NCBI GenBank assembly: GCA_038049695.1
Contig: CP142457.1
Location: 22,644,501 to 22,708,500 of the forward strand
Reading direction: 5' to 3'
Length of the DNA stretch: 64,000 nt
Source: Cinnamomum chago
Taxonomy: Eukaryota > Streptophyta > Magnoliopsida > Laurales > Lauraceae
The first letter of the stretch is position 1, and every line of letters begins with the position of its first letter. The position numbers were made by a program, and so were the translations under genes. Shown here piece by piece: positions 10,745 to 25,400 of this stretch. The notes under the pieces are model-generated. The model was given only the letters and a program-made list of their open reading frames with translations. It made no database searches and was not told the origin of the DNA.

Positions 10745-13700
10745 GAGTCGCATGAAACACAGTGTTGAGTCAACAACTTTCTAGAGCCGCACAGATTATG
10801 TTTTCGTTCAAAAGTACCGTACGACCCTCGCACGAAGTTCCGGTTCTCGCCCTGGCAAACACTGAACTCCCCGAAAGTGATTTCCACACCCAAGACTCGC
10901 CCGAAACCCGTAGTAAGCCGAAGTGTAGCTCGGAACATCCTAAAAATCGCATCTCATCCCAAAATCCCTTCATATGGATTTAGAGGCGTACGACAAGACA
11001 GGGACATCCGAAACCCCTTTTAGTTTAAAACTTGATCCCGGATATTTCTAGAGGTTGACTTTGTACACAGAGTCGCAACAAACAAGGTGTGGAGTCAACA
11101 ATTTCCTAGTGCCGCATAGATTCTGCTTTACTACATAAGTATCGTACGTCCCGCGCGAAGTTCGGGTTTTCTCCTTTACAACCAGAGAACTCCCCGAAAG
11201 TGTTTACCATACCCAAGGTTCGCCCGAAACCCGTTTTAAACCGAGAAGTAGCTCGAAATATCCTAAAATGTGCATCTCAACCCAGAATACCTTCAAATGG
11301 ATTTCGAGGCGTGAGACAAGAGAAGGACACCCGAAACCCCTTCTAGAGTAAAACGTCATCCTGGAATTCTCTAGAGGGAGTCTTTGGACCAAGAGTCGCA
11401 TTAAAACACAGTGTAGAGTCAACCTTATGCTCGAGCCGCATAGATTGTGTTTTCGTACTAAAGGACCGTACGACCCGCACGAAGTTCGGGTTTCCGCCTT
11501 TACAAACACTGAACTCCCCGAATGTGTCTTCCCTACCCAAGATTCGCCCGAAACCCGTTTTAAACCGAAAAGTAGCTCGAAATATCTTAAAGAGCGCATC
11601 TCAACCCAGAATCCCTTCAAATGGATTTGGAGCCGTAAGGAAAGATAGAGACACCCGAAACCCCATTTAGAGTAAAACGCAATCCCGGAGTATTCCAAAC
11701 GGAGTCTTTGGACCAAGAGTCGCATGAAACATAGTGTTGGGTCAACAACTTTCTAGAACCGCACAGATTATGTTTTCGTTCAAAAGTACCGTACGACCCT
11801 CGCACGAAGTTCCGGTTCTCGCCCTGGCAAACACTGAACTCCCCGAAAGTGATTTCCACACCCAAGACTCGCCCGAAACCCGTAGTAAGCCGAAGTGTAG
11901 CTCGGAACATCGTAAAAATCGCATCTCATCCCAAAATCCCTTCATATGGATTTAGAGGCGTACGACAAGACAGGGACATCCGAAACCCCTTTTAGTTTAA
12001 AACTTGATCCCGGATATTTCTAGAGGTTGACTTTGTACACAGAGTCGCAACAAACAAGGTGTGGAGTCAACAATTTCCTAGTGCCGCATAGATTCTGCTT
12101 TACTACATAAGTATCGTACGTCCCGCGCGAAGTTCGGGTTTTCTCCTTTACAACCAGAGAACTCCCCGAAAGTGTTTACCATACCCAAGGTTCGCCCGAA
12201 ACCCGTTTTAAACCGAGAAGTAGCTCGAAATATCCTAAAATGTGCATCTCAACCCAGAATACCTTCAAATGGATTTCGAGGCGTGAGACAAGAGAAGGAC
12301 ACCCGAAACCCCTTCTAGAGTAAAACGTGATCCTGGAATTCTCTAGAGGGACTCTTTGGACCAAGAGTCGCATTAAAACACAGTGTAGAGTCAACCATAT
12401 GCTCGAGCCGCATAGATTGTGTTTTCGTACTAAAGGACCGTACGACCCGCACGAAGTTCGGGTTTCCGCCTTTACAAACACTGAACTCCCCGAATGTGTC
12501 TTCCCTACCCAAGATTCGCCCGAAACCCGTTTTAAACCGAAAAGTAGCTCGAAATATCTTAAAGAGCGCATCTCAACCCAGAATCCCTTCAAATGGATTT
12601 GGAGCCGTAAGGAAAGATAGAGACACCCGAAACCCCATTTAGAGTAAAACGCAATCCCGGATTATTCCAAACGGAGTCTTTGGACCAAGAGTCGCATGAA
12701 ACACAGTGTTGAGTCAACAACTTTCTAGAGCCGCACAGATTATGTTTTCGTTAAAAAGTACCGTACGACCCTCGCACGAAGTTCCGGTTCTCGCCCTGGC
12801 AAACACTGAACTCCCCGAAAGTGATTTCCACACCCAAGACTCGCCCGAAACCCGTGGTAAACCGAAGTGTAGCTCGGATCATCTTAAAAATCGCATCTCA
12901 TCGCAAAATCCCTTCATATGGATTTAGAGGCGTACGACATGACAGGGACACCCGAAACCCCTTTTAGTTTAAAACTTTATCCCGGATATTTCTAGAGGTT
13001 GCCTTTGTACACAGAGTCGCAAGAAACACGGTGTGGAGTCAACAATTTCCTAGAGCCGCAAAGATTCTGCTTTACAACAAAAGTATCGTACGTCCCGCGC
13101 GAAGTTCGGGTTTTCTCCTTTACAACCAGAGAACTCCCCGAAAGTGTTTACCATACCCAAGGTTCGCCCGAAACCCGTTTTAAACCGAGAAGTAGCTCGA
13201 AATATCCTAAAAGGTGCATCTCAACCCAGAATACCTTCAAATGGATTTCGAGGCGTGAGAGAAGAGAAGGACACCCGAAACCCCTTCTAGAGTAAAACGT
13301 GATCCTGGAATTCTCTAGAGGGAGTCTTTGGACCAAGAGTTGCATTAAAACACAGTGTAGAGTCCACCATATGTTCGAGCCGCATAGATTGTGTTTTCGT
13401 ACTAAAGGACCGTACGACCCGCACGAAGTTCGGGTTTCCGCCTTTACAAACACTGAACTCCCCGAATGTGTCTTCCTTACCCAAGATTCGCCCGAAACCC
13501 GTTTTAAACCGAAAAATAGCTCGAAATATCTTAAAGAGCGCATCTCAACCCAGAATCCCTTCAAATGGATTTGGAGCCGTAAGTAAAGATAGAGACACCC
13601 GAAACCCCATTTAGAGTAAAACGTAATCCCGGATTTTTCCAAAGGGAGTCTTTGGACCAAGAGTCGCATGAAACACAGTGTTGAGTCAACAACTTTCTAG

Positions 13701-14631
13701 AGCCGAACAGATTATGTTTTCGTTAAAAAGTACCGTACGACCCTCGCACGAAGATCCGGTTCTCGCCCTGGCAAACACTGAACTCCCCGAAAGTGATTTC
13801 CACACCCAAGACTCGCCCGAAACCCGTAGTAAACCGAAGTGTAGCTCGGTACATCCTAAAAATCGCATCTCATCCCAAAATCCCTTCATATGGATTTAGA
13901 GGCGTACGACAAGACAGGGACACCCGAAACCCCTTTTAGTTTAAAACTTGATCCCGGATATTTCTAGAGGTTGACTTTGTACACAGAGTCGAAAGAAACA
14001 CGGTGTGGAGTCAACAATTTCCTAGTGCCGCAAAGATTCTGCTTTACAACAAAAGTATCGTACGTCCCGCGCGAAGTTCGAGTTTTCTCCTTTACAACCA
14101 GATAACTCCCCGAAAGTGTTTACCATACCCAAGGTTCGCCCAAAACCCGTTTTAAACCGAGAAGTAGCTCGAAATATCCTAAAATGTGCATCTCAACCCA
14201 GAATACCTTCAAATGGATTTCGAGGCGTGAGACAAGAGAAGGACACCCGAAACCCCTTCTAGAGTAAAACGTCATCCTGGAATTCTCTAGAGGGAGTCTT
14301 TGGACCAAGAGTCGCATTAAAACACAGTGTAGAGTCAACCTTATGCTCGAGCCGCATAGATTGTGTTTTCGTACTAAAGGACCGTACGACCCGCACGAAG
14401 TTCGGGTTTCCGCCTTTACAAACACTGAACTCCCCGAATGTGTCTTCCCTACCCAAGATTCGCCCGAAACCCGTTTTAAACCGAAAAGTAGCTCGAAATA
14501 TCTTAAAGAGCGCTCTCAACCCAGAATCCCTTCAAATGGATTTGGAGCCGTAAGGAAAGATAGAGACACCCGAAACCCCATTTAGAGTAAAACGCAATCC
14601 CGGAGTATTCCAAACGGAGTCTTTGGACCAA
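10745..14631 (+). repeat. Second-level HOR, 3887 bp, copy 2
   Basis: Same alpha-beta-gamma-delta order, starting at 10745, 11717, 12689 and 13661. Its beta unit keeps AACATAGTGTTGGGTC and GAACCGCAC as in copy 1, which sets copies 1 and 2 apart from copies 3 to 6. It has a private ACATCGTAAAAATCG change near 11911 and the recurring 1-bp deletion at 14513. Confidence 0.93.
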
Positions 14632-17600
14632 GAGTCGCATGAAACACAGTGTTGAGTCAACAACTTTCTAGAGCCGCACAGATTATGTTTTCGTTCAAAA
14701 GTACCGTACGACCCTCGCACGAAGTTCCGGTTCTCGCCCTGGCAAACACTGAACTCCCCGAAAGTGATTTCCACACCCAAGACTCGCCCGAAACCCGTAG
14801 TAAGCCGAAGTGTAGCTCGGAACATCCTAAAAATCGCATCTCATCCCAAAATCCCTTCATATGGATTTAGAGGCGTACGACAAGACAGGGACATCCGAAA
14901 CCCCTTTTAGTTTAAAACTTGATCCCGGATATTTCTAGAGGTTGACTTTGTACACAGAGTCGCAACAAACAAGGTGTGGAGTCAACAATTTCCTAGTGCC
15001 GCATAGATTCTGCTTTACTACATAAGTATCGTACGTCCCGCGCGAAGTTCGGGTTTTCTCCTTTACAACCAGAGAACTCCCCGAAAGTGTTTACCATACC
15101 CAAGGTTCGCCCGAAACCCGTTTTAAACCGAGAAGTAGCTCGAAATATCCTAAAATGTGCATCTCAACCCAGAATACCTTCAAATGGATTTCGAGGCGTG
15201 AGACAAGAGAAGGACACCCGAAACCCCTTCTAGAGTAAAACGTCATCCTGGAATTCTCTAGAGGGAGTCTTTGGACCAAGAGTCGCATTAAAACACAGTG
15301 TAGAGTCAACCTTATGCTCGAGCCGCATAGATTGTGTTTTCGTACTAAAGGACCGTACGACCCGCACGAAGTTCGGGTTTCCGCCTTTACAAACACTGAA
15401 CTCCCCGAATGTGTCTTCCCTACCCAAGATTCGCCCGAAACCCGTTTTAAACCGAAAAGTAGCTCGAAATATCTTAAAGAGCGCATCTCAACCCAGAATC
15501 CCTTCAAATGGATTTGGAGCCGTAAGGAAAGATAGAGACACCCGAAACCCCATTTAGAGTAAAACGCAATCCCGGAGTATTCCAAACGGAGTCTTTGGAC
15601 CAAGAGTCGCATCAAACACAGTGTTGAGTCAACAACTTTCTAGAGCCGCACAGATTATGTTTTCGTTCAAAAGTACCGTACGACCCTCGCACGAAGTTCC
15701 GGTTCTCGCCCTGGCAAACACTGAACTCCCCGAAAGTGATTTCCACACCCAAGACTCGCCCGAAACCCGTAGTAAGCCGAAGTGTAGCTCGGAACATCCT
15801 AAAAATCGCATCTCATCCCAAAATCCCTTCATATGGATTTAGAGGCGTACGACAAGACAGGGACATCCGAAACCCCTTTTAGTTTAAAACTTGATCCCGG
15901 ATATTTCTAGAGGTTGACTTTGTACACAGAGTCGCAACAAACAAGGTGTGGAGTCAACAATTTCCTAGTGCCGCATAGATTCTGCTTTACTACATAAGTA
16001 TCGTACGTCCCGCGCGAAGTTCGGGTTTTCTCCTTTACAACCAGAGAACTCCCCGAAAGTGTTTACCATACCCAAGGTTCGCCCGAAACCCGTTTTAAAC
16101 CGAGAAGTAGCTCGAAATATCCTAAAATGTGCATCTCAACCCAGAATACCTTCAAATGGATTTCGAGGCGTGAGACAAGAGAAGGACACCCGAAACCCCT
16201 TCTAGAGTAAAACGTGATCCTGGAATTCTCTAGAGGGACTCTTTGGACCAAGAGTCGCATTAAAACACAGTGTAGAGTCAACCATATGCTCGAGCCGCAT
16301 AGATTGTGTTTTCGTACTAAAGGACCGTACGACCCGCACGAAGTTCGGGTTTCCGCCTTTACAAACACTGAACTCCCCGAATGTGTCTTCCCTACCCAAG
16401 ATTCGCCCGAAACCCGTTTTAAACCGAAAAGTAGCTCGAAATATCTTAAAGAGCGCATCTCAACCCAGAATCCCTTCAAATGGATTTGGAGCCGTAAGGA
16501 AAGATAGAGACACCCGAAACCCCATTTAGAGTAAAACGCAATCCCGGATTATTCCAAACGGAGTCTTTGGACCAAGAGTCGCATGAAACACAGTGTTGAG
16601 TCAACAACTTTCTAGAGCCGCACAGATTATGTTTTCGTTAAAAAGTACCGTACGACCCTCGCACGAAGTTCCGGTTCTCGCCCTGGCAAACACTGAACTC
16701 CCCGAAAGTGATTTCCACACCCAAGACTCGCCCGAAACCCGTGGTAAACCGAAGTGTAGCTCGGATCATCTTAAAAATCGCATCTCATCGCAAAATCCCT
16801 TCATATGGATTTAGAGGCGTACGACATGACAGGGACACCCGAAACCCCTTTTAGTTTAAAACTTTATCCCGGATATTTCTAGAGGTTGCCTTTGTACACA
16901 GAGTCGCAAGAAACACGGTGTGGAGTCAACAATTTCCTAGAGCCGCAAAGATTCTGCTTTACAACAAAAGTATCGTACGTCCCGCGCGAAGTTCGGGTTT
17001 TCTCCTTTACAACCAGAGAACTCCCCGAAAGTGTTTACCATACCCAAGGTTCGCCCGAAACCCGTTTTAAACCGAGAAGTAGCTCGAAATATCCTAAAAG
17101 GTGCATCTCAACCCAGAATACCTTCAAATGGATTTCGAGGCGTGAGAGAAGAGAAGGACACCCGAAACCCCTTCTAGAGTAAAACGTGATCCTGGAATTC
17201 TCTAGAGGGAGTCTTTGGACCAAGAGTTGCATTAAAACACAGTGTAGAGTCCACCATATGTTCGAGCCGCATAGATTGTGTTTTCGTACTAAAGGACCGT
17301 ACGACCCGCACGAAGTTCGGGTTTCCGCCTTTACAAACACTGAACTCCCCGAATGTGTCTTCCTTACCCAAGATTCGCCCGAAACCCGTTTTAAACCGAA
17401 AAATAGCTCGAAATATCTTAAAGAGCGCATCTCAACCCAGAATCCCTTCAAATGGATTTGGAGCCGTAAGTAAAGATAGAGACACCCGAAACCCCATTTA
17501 GAGTAAAACGTAATCCCGGATTTTTCCAAAGGGAGTCTTTGGACCAAGAGTCGCATGAAACACAGTGTTGAGTCAACAACTTTCTAGAGCCGAACAGATT

Positions 17601-18518
17601 ATGTTTTCGTTAAAAAGTACCGTACGACCCTCGCACGAAGATCCGGTTCTCGCCCTGGCAAACACTGAACTCCCCGAAAGTGATTTCCACACCCAAGACT
17701 CGCCCGAAACCCGTAGTAAACCGAAGTGTAGCTCGGTACATCCTAAAAATCGCATCTCATCCCAAAATCCCTTCATATGGATTTAGAGGCGTACGACAAG
17801 ACAGGGACACCCGAAACCCCTTTTAGTTTAAAACTTGATCCCGGATATTTCTAGAGGTTGACTTTGTACACAGAGTCGAAAGAAACACGGTGTGGAGTCA
17901 ACAATTTCCTAGTGCCGCAAAGATTCTGCTTTACAACAAAAGTATCGTACGTCCCGCGCGAAGTTCGAGTTTTCTCCTTTACAACCAGATAACTCCCCGA
18001 AAGTGTTTACCATACCCAAGGTTCGCCCAAAACCCGTTTTAAACCGAGAAGTAGCTAGAAATATCCTAAAATGTGCATCTCAACCCAGAATACCTTCAAA
18101 TGGATTTCGAGGCGTGAGACAAGAGAAGGACACCCGAAACCCCTTCTAGAGTAAAACGTCATCCTGGAATTCTCTAGAGGGAGTCTTTGGACCAAGAGTC
18201 GCATTAAAACACAGTGTAGAGTCAACCTTATGCTCGAGCCGCATAGATTGTGTTTTCGTACTAAAGGACCGTACGACCCGCACGAAGTTCGGGTTTCCGC
18301 CTTTACAAACACTGAACTCCCCGAATGTGTCTTCCCTACCCAAGATTCGCCCGAAACCCGTTTTAAACCGAAAAGTAGCTCGAAATATCTTAAAGAGCGC
18401 TCTCAACCCAGAATCCCTTCAAATGGATTTGGAGCCGTAAGGAAAGATAGAGACACCCGAAACCCCATTTAGAGTAAAACGCAATCCCGGAGTATTCCAA
18501 ACGGAGTCTTTGGACCAA
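14632..18518 (+). repeat. Second-level HOR, 3887 bp, copy 3
   Basis: Units start at 14632, 15604, 16576 and 17548. The beta unit has GCATCAAACAC (G to C at 15613) and GTTGAGTC, replacing the AACATAGTGTTGGG seen in copies 1 and 2, and is otherwise beta-like (GGGACTC in C). There is a private GTAGCTAGAAAT change near 18057 in the delta B monomer, and the 1-bp deletion at 18400. Confidence 0.93.
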
Positions 18519-21500
18519 GAGTCGCATGAAACACAGTGTTGAGTCAACAACTTTCTAGAGCCGCACAGATTATGTTTTCGTTCAAAAGTACCGTACGACC
18601 CTCGCACGAAGTTCCGGTTCTCGCCCTGGCAAACACTGAACTCCCCGAAAGTGATTTCCACACCCAAGACTCGCCCGAAACCCGTAGTAAGCCGAAGTGT
18701 AGCTCGGAACATCCTAAAAATCGCATCTCATCCCAAAATCCCTTCATATGGATTTAGAGGCGTACGACAAGACAGGGACATCCGAAACCCCTTTTAGTTT
18801 AAAACTTGATCCCGGATATTTCTAGAGGTTGACTTTGTACACAGAGTCGCAACAAACAAGGTGTGGAGTCAACAATTTCCTAGTGCCGCATAGATTCTGC
18901 TTTACTACATAAGTATCGTACGTCCCGCGCGAAGTTCGGGTTTTCTCCTTTACAACCAGAGAACTCCCCGAAAGTGTTTACCATACCCAAGGTTCGCCCG
19001 AAACCCGTTTTAAACCGAGAAGTAGCTCGAAATATCCTAAAATGTGCATCTCAACCCAGAATACCTTCAAATGGATTTCGAGGCGTGAGACAAGAGAAGG
19101 ACACCCGAAACCCCTTCTAGAGTAAAACGTCATCCTGGAATTCTCTAGAGGGAGTCTTTGGACCAAGAGTCGCATTAAAACACAGTGTAGAGTCAACCTT
19201 ATGCTCGAGCCGCATAGATTGTGTTTTCGTACTAAAGGACCGTACGACCCGCACGAAGTTCGGGTTTCCGCCTTTACAAACACTGAACTCCCCGAATGTG
19301 TCTTCCCTACCCAAGATTCGCCCGAAACCCGTTTTAAACCGAAAAGTAGCTCGAAATATCTTAAAGAGCGCATCTCAACCCAGAATCCCTTCAAATGGAT
19401 TTGGAGCCGTAAGGAAAGATAGAGACACCCGAAACCCCATTTAGAGTAAAACGCAATCCCGGAGTATTCCAAACGGAGTCTTTGGACCAAGAGTCGCATC
19501 AAACACAGTGTTGAGTCAACAACTTTCTAGAGCCGCACAGATTATGTTTTCGTTCAAAAGTACCGTACGACCCTCGCACGAAGTTCCGGTTCTCGCCCTG
19601 GCAAACACTGAACTCCCCGAAAGTGATTTCCACACCCAAGACTCGCCCGAAACCCGTAGTAAGCCGAAGTGTAGCTCGGAACATCCTAAAAATCGCATCT
19701 CATCCCAAAATCCCTTCATATGGATTTAGAGGCGTACGACAAGACAGGGACATCCGAAACCCCTTTTAGTTTAAAACTTGATCCCGGATATTTCTAGAGG
19801 TTGACTTTGTACACAGAGTCGCAACAAACAAGGTGTGGAGTCAACAATTTCCTAGTGCCGCATAGATTCTGCTTTACTACATAAGTATCGTTCGTCCCGC
19901 GCGAAGTTCGGGTTTTCTCCTTTACAACCAGAGAACTCCCCGAAAGTGTTTACCATACCCAAGGTTCGCCCGAAACCCGTTTTAAACCGAGAAGTAGCTC
20001 GAAATATCCTAAAATGTGCATCTCAACCCAGAATACCTTCAAATGGATTTCGAGGCGTGAGACAAGAGAAGGACACCCGAAACCCCTTCTAGAGTAAAAC
20101 GTGATCCTGGAATTCTCTAGAGGGACTCTTTGGACCAAGAGTCGCATTAAAACACAGTGTAGAGTCAACCATATGCTCGAGCCGCATAGATTGTGTTTTC
20201 GTACTAAAGGACCGTACGACCCGCACGAAGTTCGGGTTTCCGCCTTTACAAACACTGAACTCCCCGAATGTGTCTTCCCTACCCAAGATTCGCCCGAAAC
20301 CCGTTTTAAACCGAAAAGTAGCTCGAAATATCTTAAAGAGCGCATCTCAACCCAGAATCCCTTCAAATGGATTTGGAGCCGTAAGGAAAGATAGAGACAC
20401 CCGAAACCCCATTTAGAGTAAAACGCAATCCCGGATTATTCCAAACGGAGTCTTTGGACCAAGAGTCGCATGAAACACAGTGTTGAGTCAACAACTTTCT
20501 AGAGCCGCACAGATTATGTTTTCGTTAAAAAGTACCGTACGACCCTCGCACGAAGTTCCGGTTCTCGCCCTGGCAAACACTGAACTCCCCGAAAGTGATT
20601 TCCACACCCAAGACTCGCCCGAAACCCGTGGTAAACCGAAGTGTAGCTCGGATCATCTTAAAAATCGCATCTCATCGCAAAATCCCTTCATATGGATTTA
20701 GAGGCGTACGACATGACAGGGACACCCGAAACCCCTTTTAGTTTAAAACTTTATCCCGGATATTTCTAGAGGTTGCCTTTGTACACAGAGTCGCAAGAAA
20801 CACGGTGTGGAGTCAACAATTTCCTAGAGCCGCAAAGATTCTGCTTTACAACAAAAGTATCGTACGTCCCGCGCGAAGTTCGGGTTTTCTCCTTTACAAC
20901 CAGAGAACTCCCCGAAAGTGTTTACCATACCCAAGGTTCGCCCGAAACCCGTTTTAAACCGAGAAGTAGCTCGAAATATCCTAAAAGGTGCATCTCAACC
21001 CAGAATACCTTCAAATGGATTTCGAGGCGTGAGAGAAGAGAAGGACACCCGAAACCCCTTCTAGAGTAAAACGTGATCCTGGAATTCTCTAGAGGGAGTC
21101 TTTGGACCAAGAGTTGCATTAAAACGCAGTGTAGAGTCCACCATATGTTCGAGCCGCATAGATTGTGTTTTCGTACTAAAGGACCGTACGACCCGCACGA
21201 AGTTCGGGTTTCCGCCTTTACAAACACTGAACTCCCCGAATGTGTCTTCCTTACCCAAGATTCGCCCGAAACCCGTTTTAAACCGAAAAATAGCTCGAAA
21301 TATCTTAAAGAGCGCATCTCAACCCAGAATCCCTTCAAATGGATTTGGAGCCGTAAGTAAAGATAGAGACACCCGAAACCCCATTTAGAGTAAAACGTAA
21401 TCCCGGATTTTTCCAAAGGGAGTCTTTGGACCAAGAGTCGCATGAAACACTGTGTTGAGTCAACAACTTTCTAGAGCCGAACAGATTATGTTTTCGTTAA

Positions 21501-22405
21501 AAAGTACCGTACGACCCTCGCACGAAGATCCGGTTCTCGCCCTGGCAAACACTGAACTCCCCGAAAGTGATTTCCACACCCAAGACTCGCCCGAAACCCG
21601 TAGTAAACCGAAGTGTAGCTCGGTACATCCTAAAAATCGCATCTCATCCCAAAATCCCTTCATATGGATTTAGAGGCGTACGACAAGACAGGGACACCCG
21701 AAACCCCTTTTAGTTTAAAACTTGATCCCGGATATTTCTAGAGGTTGACTTTGTACACAGAGTCGAAAGAAACACGGTGTGGAGTCAACAATTTCCTAGT
21801 GCCGCAAAGATTCTGCTTTACAACAAAAGTATCGTACGTCCCGCGCGAAGTTCGAGTTTTCTCCTTTACAACCAGATAACTCCCCGAAAGTGTTTACCAT
21901 ACCCAAGGTTCGCCCAAAACCCGTTTTAAACCGAGAAGTAGCTCGAAATATCCTAAAATGTGCATCTCAACCCAGAATACCTTCAAATGGATTTCGAGGC
22001 GTGAGACAAGAGAAGGACACCCGAAACCCCTTCTAGAGTAAAACGTCATCCTGGAATTCTCTAGAGGGAGTCTTTGGACCAAGAGTCGCATTAAAACACA
22101 GTGTAGAGTCAACCTTATGCTCGAGCCGCATAGATTGTGTTTTCGTACTAAAGGACCGTACGACCCGCACGAAGTTCGGGTTTCCGCCTTTACAAACACT
22201 GAACTCCCCGAATGTGTCTTCCCTACCCAAGATTCGCCCGAAACCCGTTTTAAACCGAAAAGTAGCTCGAAATATCTTAAAGAGCGCTCTCAACCCAGAA
22301 TCCCTTCAAATGGATTTGGAGCCGTAAGGAAAGATAGAGACACCCGAAACCCCATTTAGAGTAAAACGCAATCCCGGAGTATTCCAAACGGAGTCTTTGG
22401 ACCAA
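18519..22405 (+). repeat. Second-level HOR, 3887 bp, copy 4
   Basis: Units start at 18519, 19491, 20463 and 21435. The beta unit matches copy 3 (GCATCAAACAC, GTTGAGTC). Gamma carries AAAACGCAG at 21126, shared only with copy 5. A private ATCGTTCGTCCC change lies near 19891 and AACACTGTG near 21450. The 1-bp deletion is at 22287. Confidence 0.93.
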
Positions 22406-25400
22406 GAGTCGCATGAAACACAGTGTTGAGTCAACAACTTTCTAGAGCCGCACAGATTATGTTTTCGTTCAAAAGTACCGTACGACCCTCGCACGAAGTT
22501 CCGGTTCTCGCCCTGGCAAACACTGAACTCCCCGAAAGTGATTTCCACACCCAAGACTCGCCCGAAACCCGTAGTAAGCCGAAGTGTAGCTCGGAACATC
22601 CTAAAAATCGCATCTCATCCCAAAATCCCTTCATATGGATTTAGAGGCGTACGACAAGACAGGGACATCCGAAACCCCTTTTAGTTTAAAACTTGATCCC
22701 GGATATTTCTAGAGGTTGACTTTGTACACAGAGTCGCAACAAACAAGGTGTGGAGTCAACAATTTCCTAGTGCCGCATAGATTCTGCTTTACTACATAAG
22801 TATCGTACGTCCCGCGCGAAGTTCGGGTTTTCTCCTTTACAACCAGAGAACTCCCCGAAAGTGTTTACCATACCCAAGGTTCGCCCGAAACCCGTTTTAA
22901 ACCGAGAAGTAGCTCGAAATATCCTAAAATGTGCATCTCAACCCAGAATACCTTCAAATGGATTTCGAGGCGTGAGACAAGAGAAGGACACCCGAAACCC
23001 CTTCTAGAGTAAAACGTCATCCTGGAATTCTCTAGAGGGAGTCTTTGGACCAAGAGTCGCATTAAAACACAGTGTAGAGTCAACCTTATGCTCGAGCCGC
23101 ATAGATTGTGTTTTCGTACTAAAGGACCGTACGACCCGCACGAAGTTCGGGTTTCCGCCTTTACAAACACTGAACTCCCCGAATGTGTCTTCCCTACCCA
23201 AGATTCGCCCGAAACCCGTTTTAAACCGAAAAGTAGCTCGAAATATCTTAAAGAGCGCATCTCAACCCAGAATCCCTTCAAATGGATTTGGAGCCGTAAG
23301 GAAAGATAGAGACACCCGAAACCCCATTTAGAGTAAAACGCAATCCCGGAGTATTCCAAACGGAGTCTTTGGACCAAGAGTCGCATCAAACACAGTGTTG
23401 GGTCAACAACTTTCTAGAGCCGCACAGATTATGTTTTCGTTCAAAAGTACCGTACGACCCTCGCACGAAGTTCCGGTTCTCGCCCTGGCAAACACTGAAC
23501 TCCCCGAAAGTGATTTCCACACCCAAGACTCACCCGAAACCCGTAGTAAGCCGAAGTGTAGCTCGGAACATCCTAAAAATCGCATCTCATCCCAAAATCC
23601 CTTCATATGGATTTAGAGGCGTACGACAAGACAGGGACATCCGAAACCCCTTTTAGTTTAAAACTTCATCCCGGATATTTCTAGAGGTTGACTTTGTACA
23701 CAGAGTCGCAACAAACAAGGTGTGGAGTCAACAATTTCCTAGTGCCGCATAGATTCTGCTTTACTACATAAGTATCGTACGTCCCGCGCGAAGTTCGGGT
23801 TTTCTCCTTTACAACCAGAGAACTCCCCGAAAGTGTTTACCATACCCAAGGTTCGCCCGAAACCCGTTTTAAACCGAGAAGTAGCTCGAAATATCCTAAA
23901 ATGTGCATCTCAACCCAGAATACCTTCAAATGGATTTCGAGGCGTGAGACAAGAGAAGGACACCCGAAACCCCTTCTAGAGTAAAACGTGATCCTGGAAT
24001 TCTCTAGAGGGACTCTTTGGACCAAGAGTCGCATTAAAACACAGTGTAGAGTCAACCATATGCTCGAGCCGCATAGATTGTGTTTTCGTACTAAAGGACC
24101 GTACGACCCGCACGAAGTTCGGGTTTCCGCCTTTACAAACACTGAACTCCCCGAATGTGTCTTCCCTACCCAAGATTCGCCCGAAACCCGTTTTAAACCG
24201 AAAAGTAGCTCGAAATATCTTAAAGAGCGCATCTCAACCCAGAATCCCTTCAAATGGATTTGGAGCCGTAAGGAAAGATAGAGACACCCGAAACCCCATT
24301 TAGAGTAAAACGCAATCCCGGATTATTCCAAACGGAGTCTTTGGACCAAGAGTCGCATGAAACACAGTGTTGAGTCAACAACTTTCTAGAGCCGCACAGA
24401 TTATGTTTTCGTTAAAAAGTACCGTACGACCCTCGCACGAAGTTCCGGTTCTCGCCCTGGCAAACACTGAACTCCCCGAAAGTGATTTCCACACCCAAGA
24501 CTCGCCCGAAACCCGTGGTAAACCGAAGTGTAGCTCGGATCATCTTAAAAATCGCATCTCATCGCAAAATCCCTTCATATGGATTTAGAGGCGTACGACA
24601 TGACAGGGACACCCGAAACCCCTTTTAGTTTAAAACTTTATCCCGGATATTTCTAGAGGTTGCCTTTGTACACAGAGTCGCAAGAAACACGGTGTGGAGT
24701 CAACAATTTCCTAGAGCCGCAAAGATTCTGCTTTACAACAAAAGTATCGTACGTCCCGCGCGAAGTTCGGGTTTTCTCCTTTACAACCAGAGAACTCCCC
24801 GAAAGTGTTTACCATACCCAAGGTTCGCCCGAAACCCGTTTTAAACCGAGAAGTAGCTCGAAATATCCTAAAAGGTGCATCTCAACCCAGAATACCTTCA
24901 AATGGATTTCGAGGCGTGAGAGAAGAGAAGGACACCCGAAACCCCTTCTAGAGTAAAACGTGATCCTGGAATTCTCTAGAGGGAGTCTTTGGACCAAGAG
25001 TTGCATTAAAACGCAGTGTAGAGTCCACCATATGTTCGAGCCGCATAGATTGTGTTTTCGTACTAAAGGACCGTACGACCCGCACGAAGTTCGGGTTTCC
25101 GCCTTTACAAACACTGAACTCCCCGAATGTGTCTTCCTTACCCAAGATTCGCCCGAAACCCGTTTTAAACCGAAAAATAGCTCGAAATATCTTAAAGAGC
25201 GCATCTCAACCCAGAATCCCTTCAAATGGATTTGGAGCCGTAAGTAAAGATAGAGACACCCGAAACCCCATTTAGAGTAAAACGTAATCCCGGATTTTTC
25301 CAAAGGGAGTCTTTGGACCAAGAGTCGCATGAAACACAGTGTTGAGTCAACAACTTTCTAGAGCCGAACAGATTATGTTTTCGTTAAAAAGTACCGTACG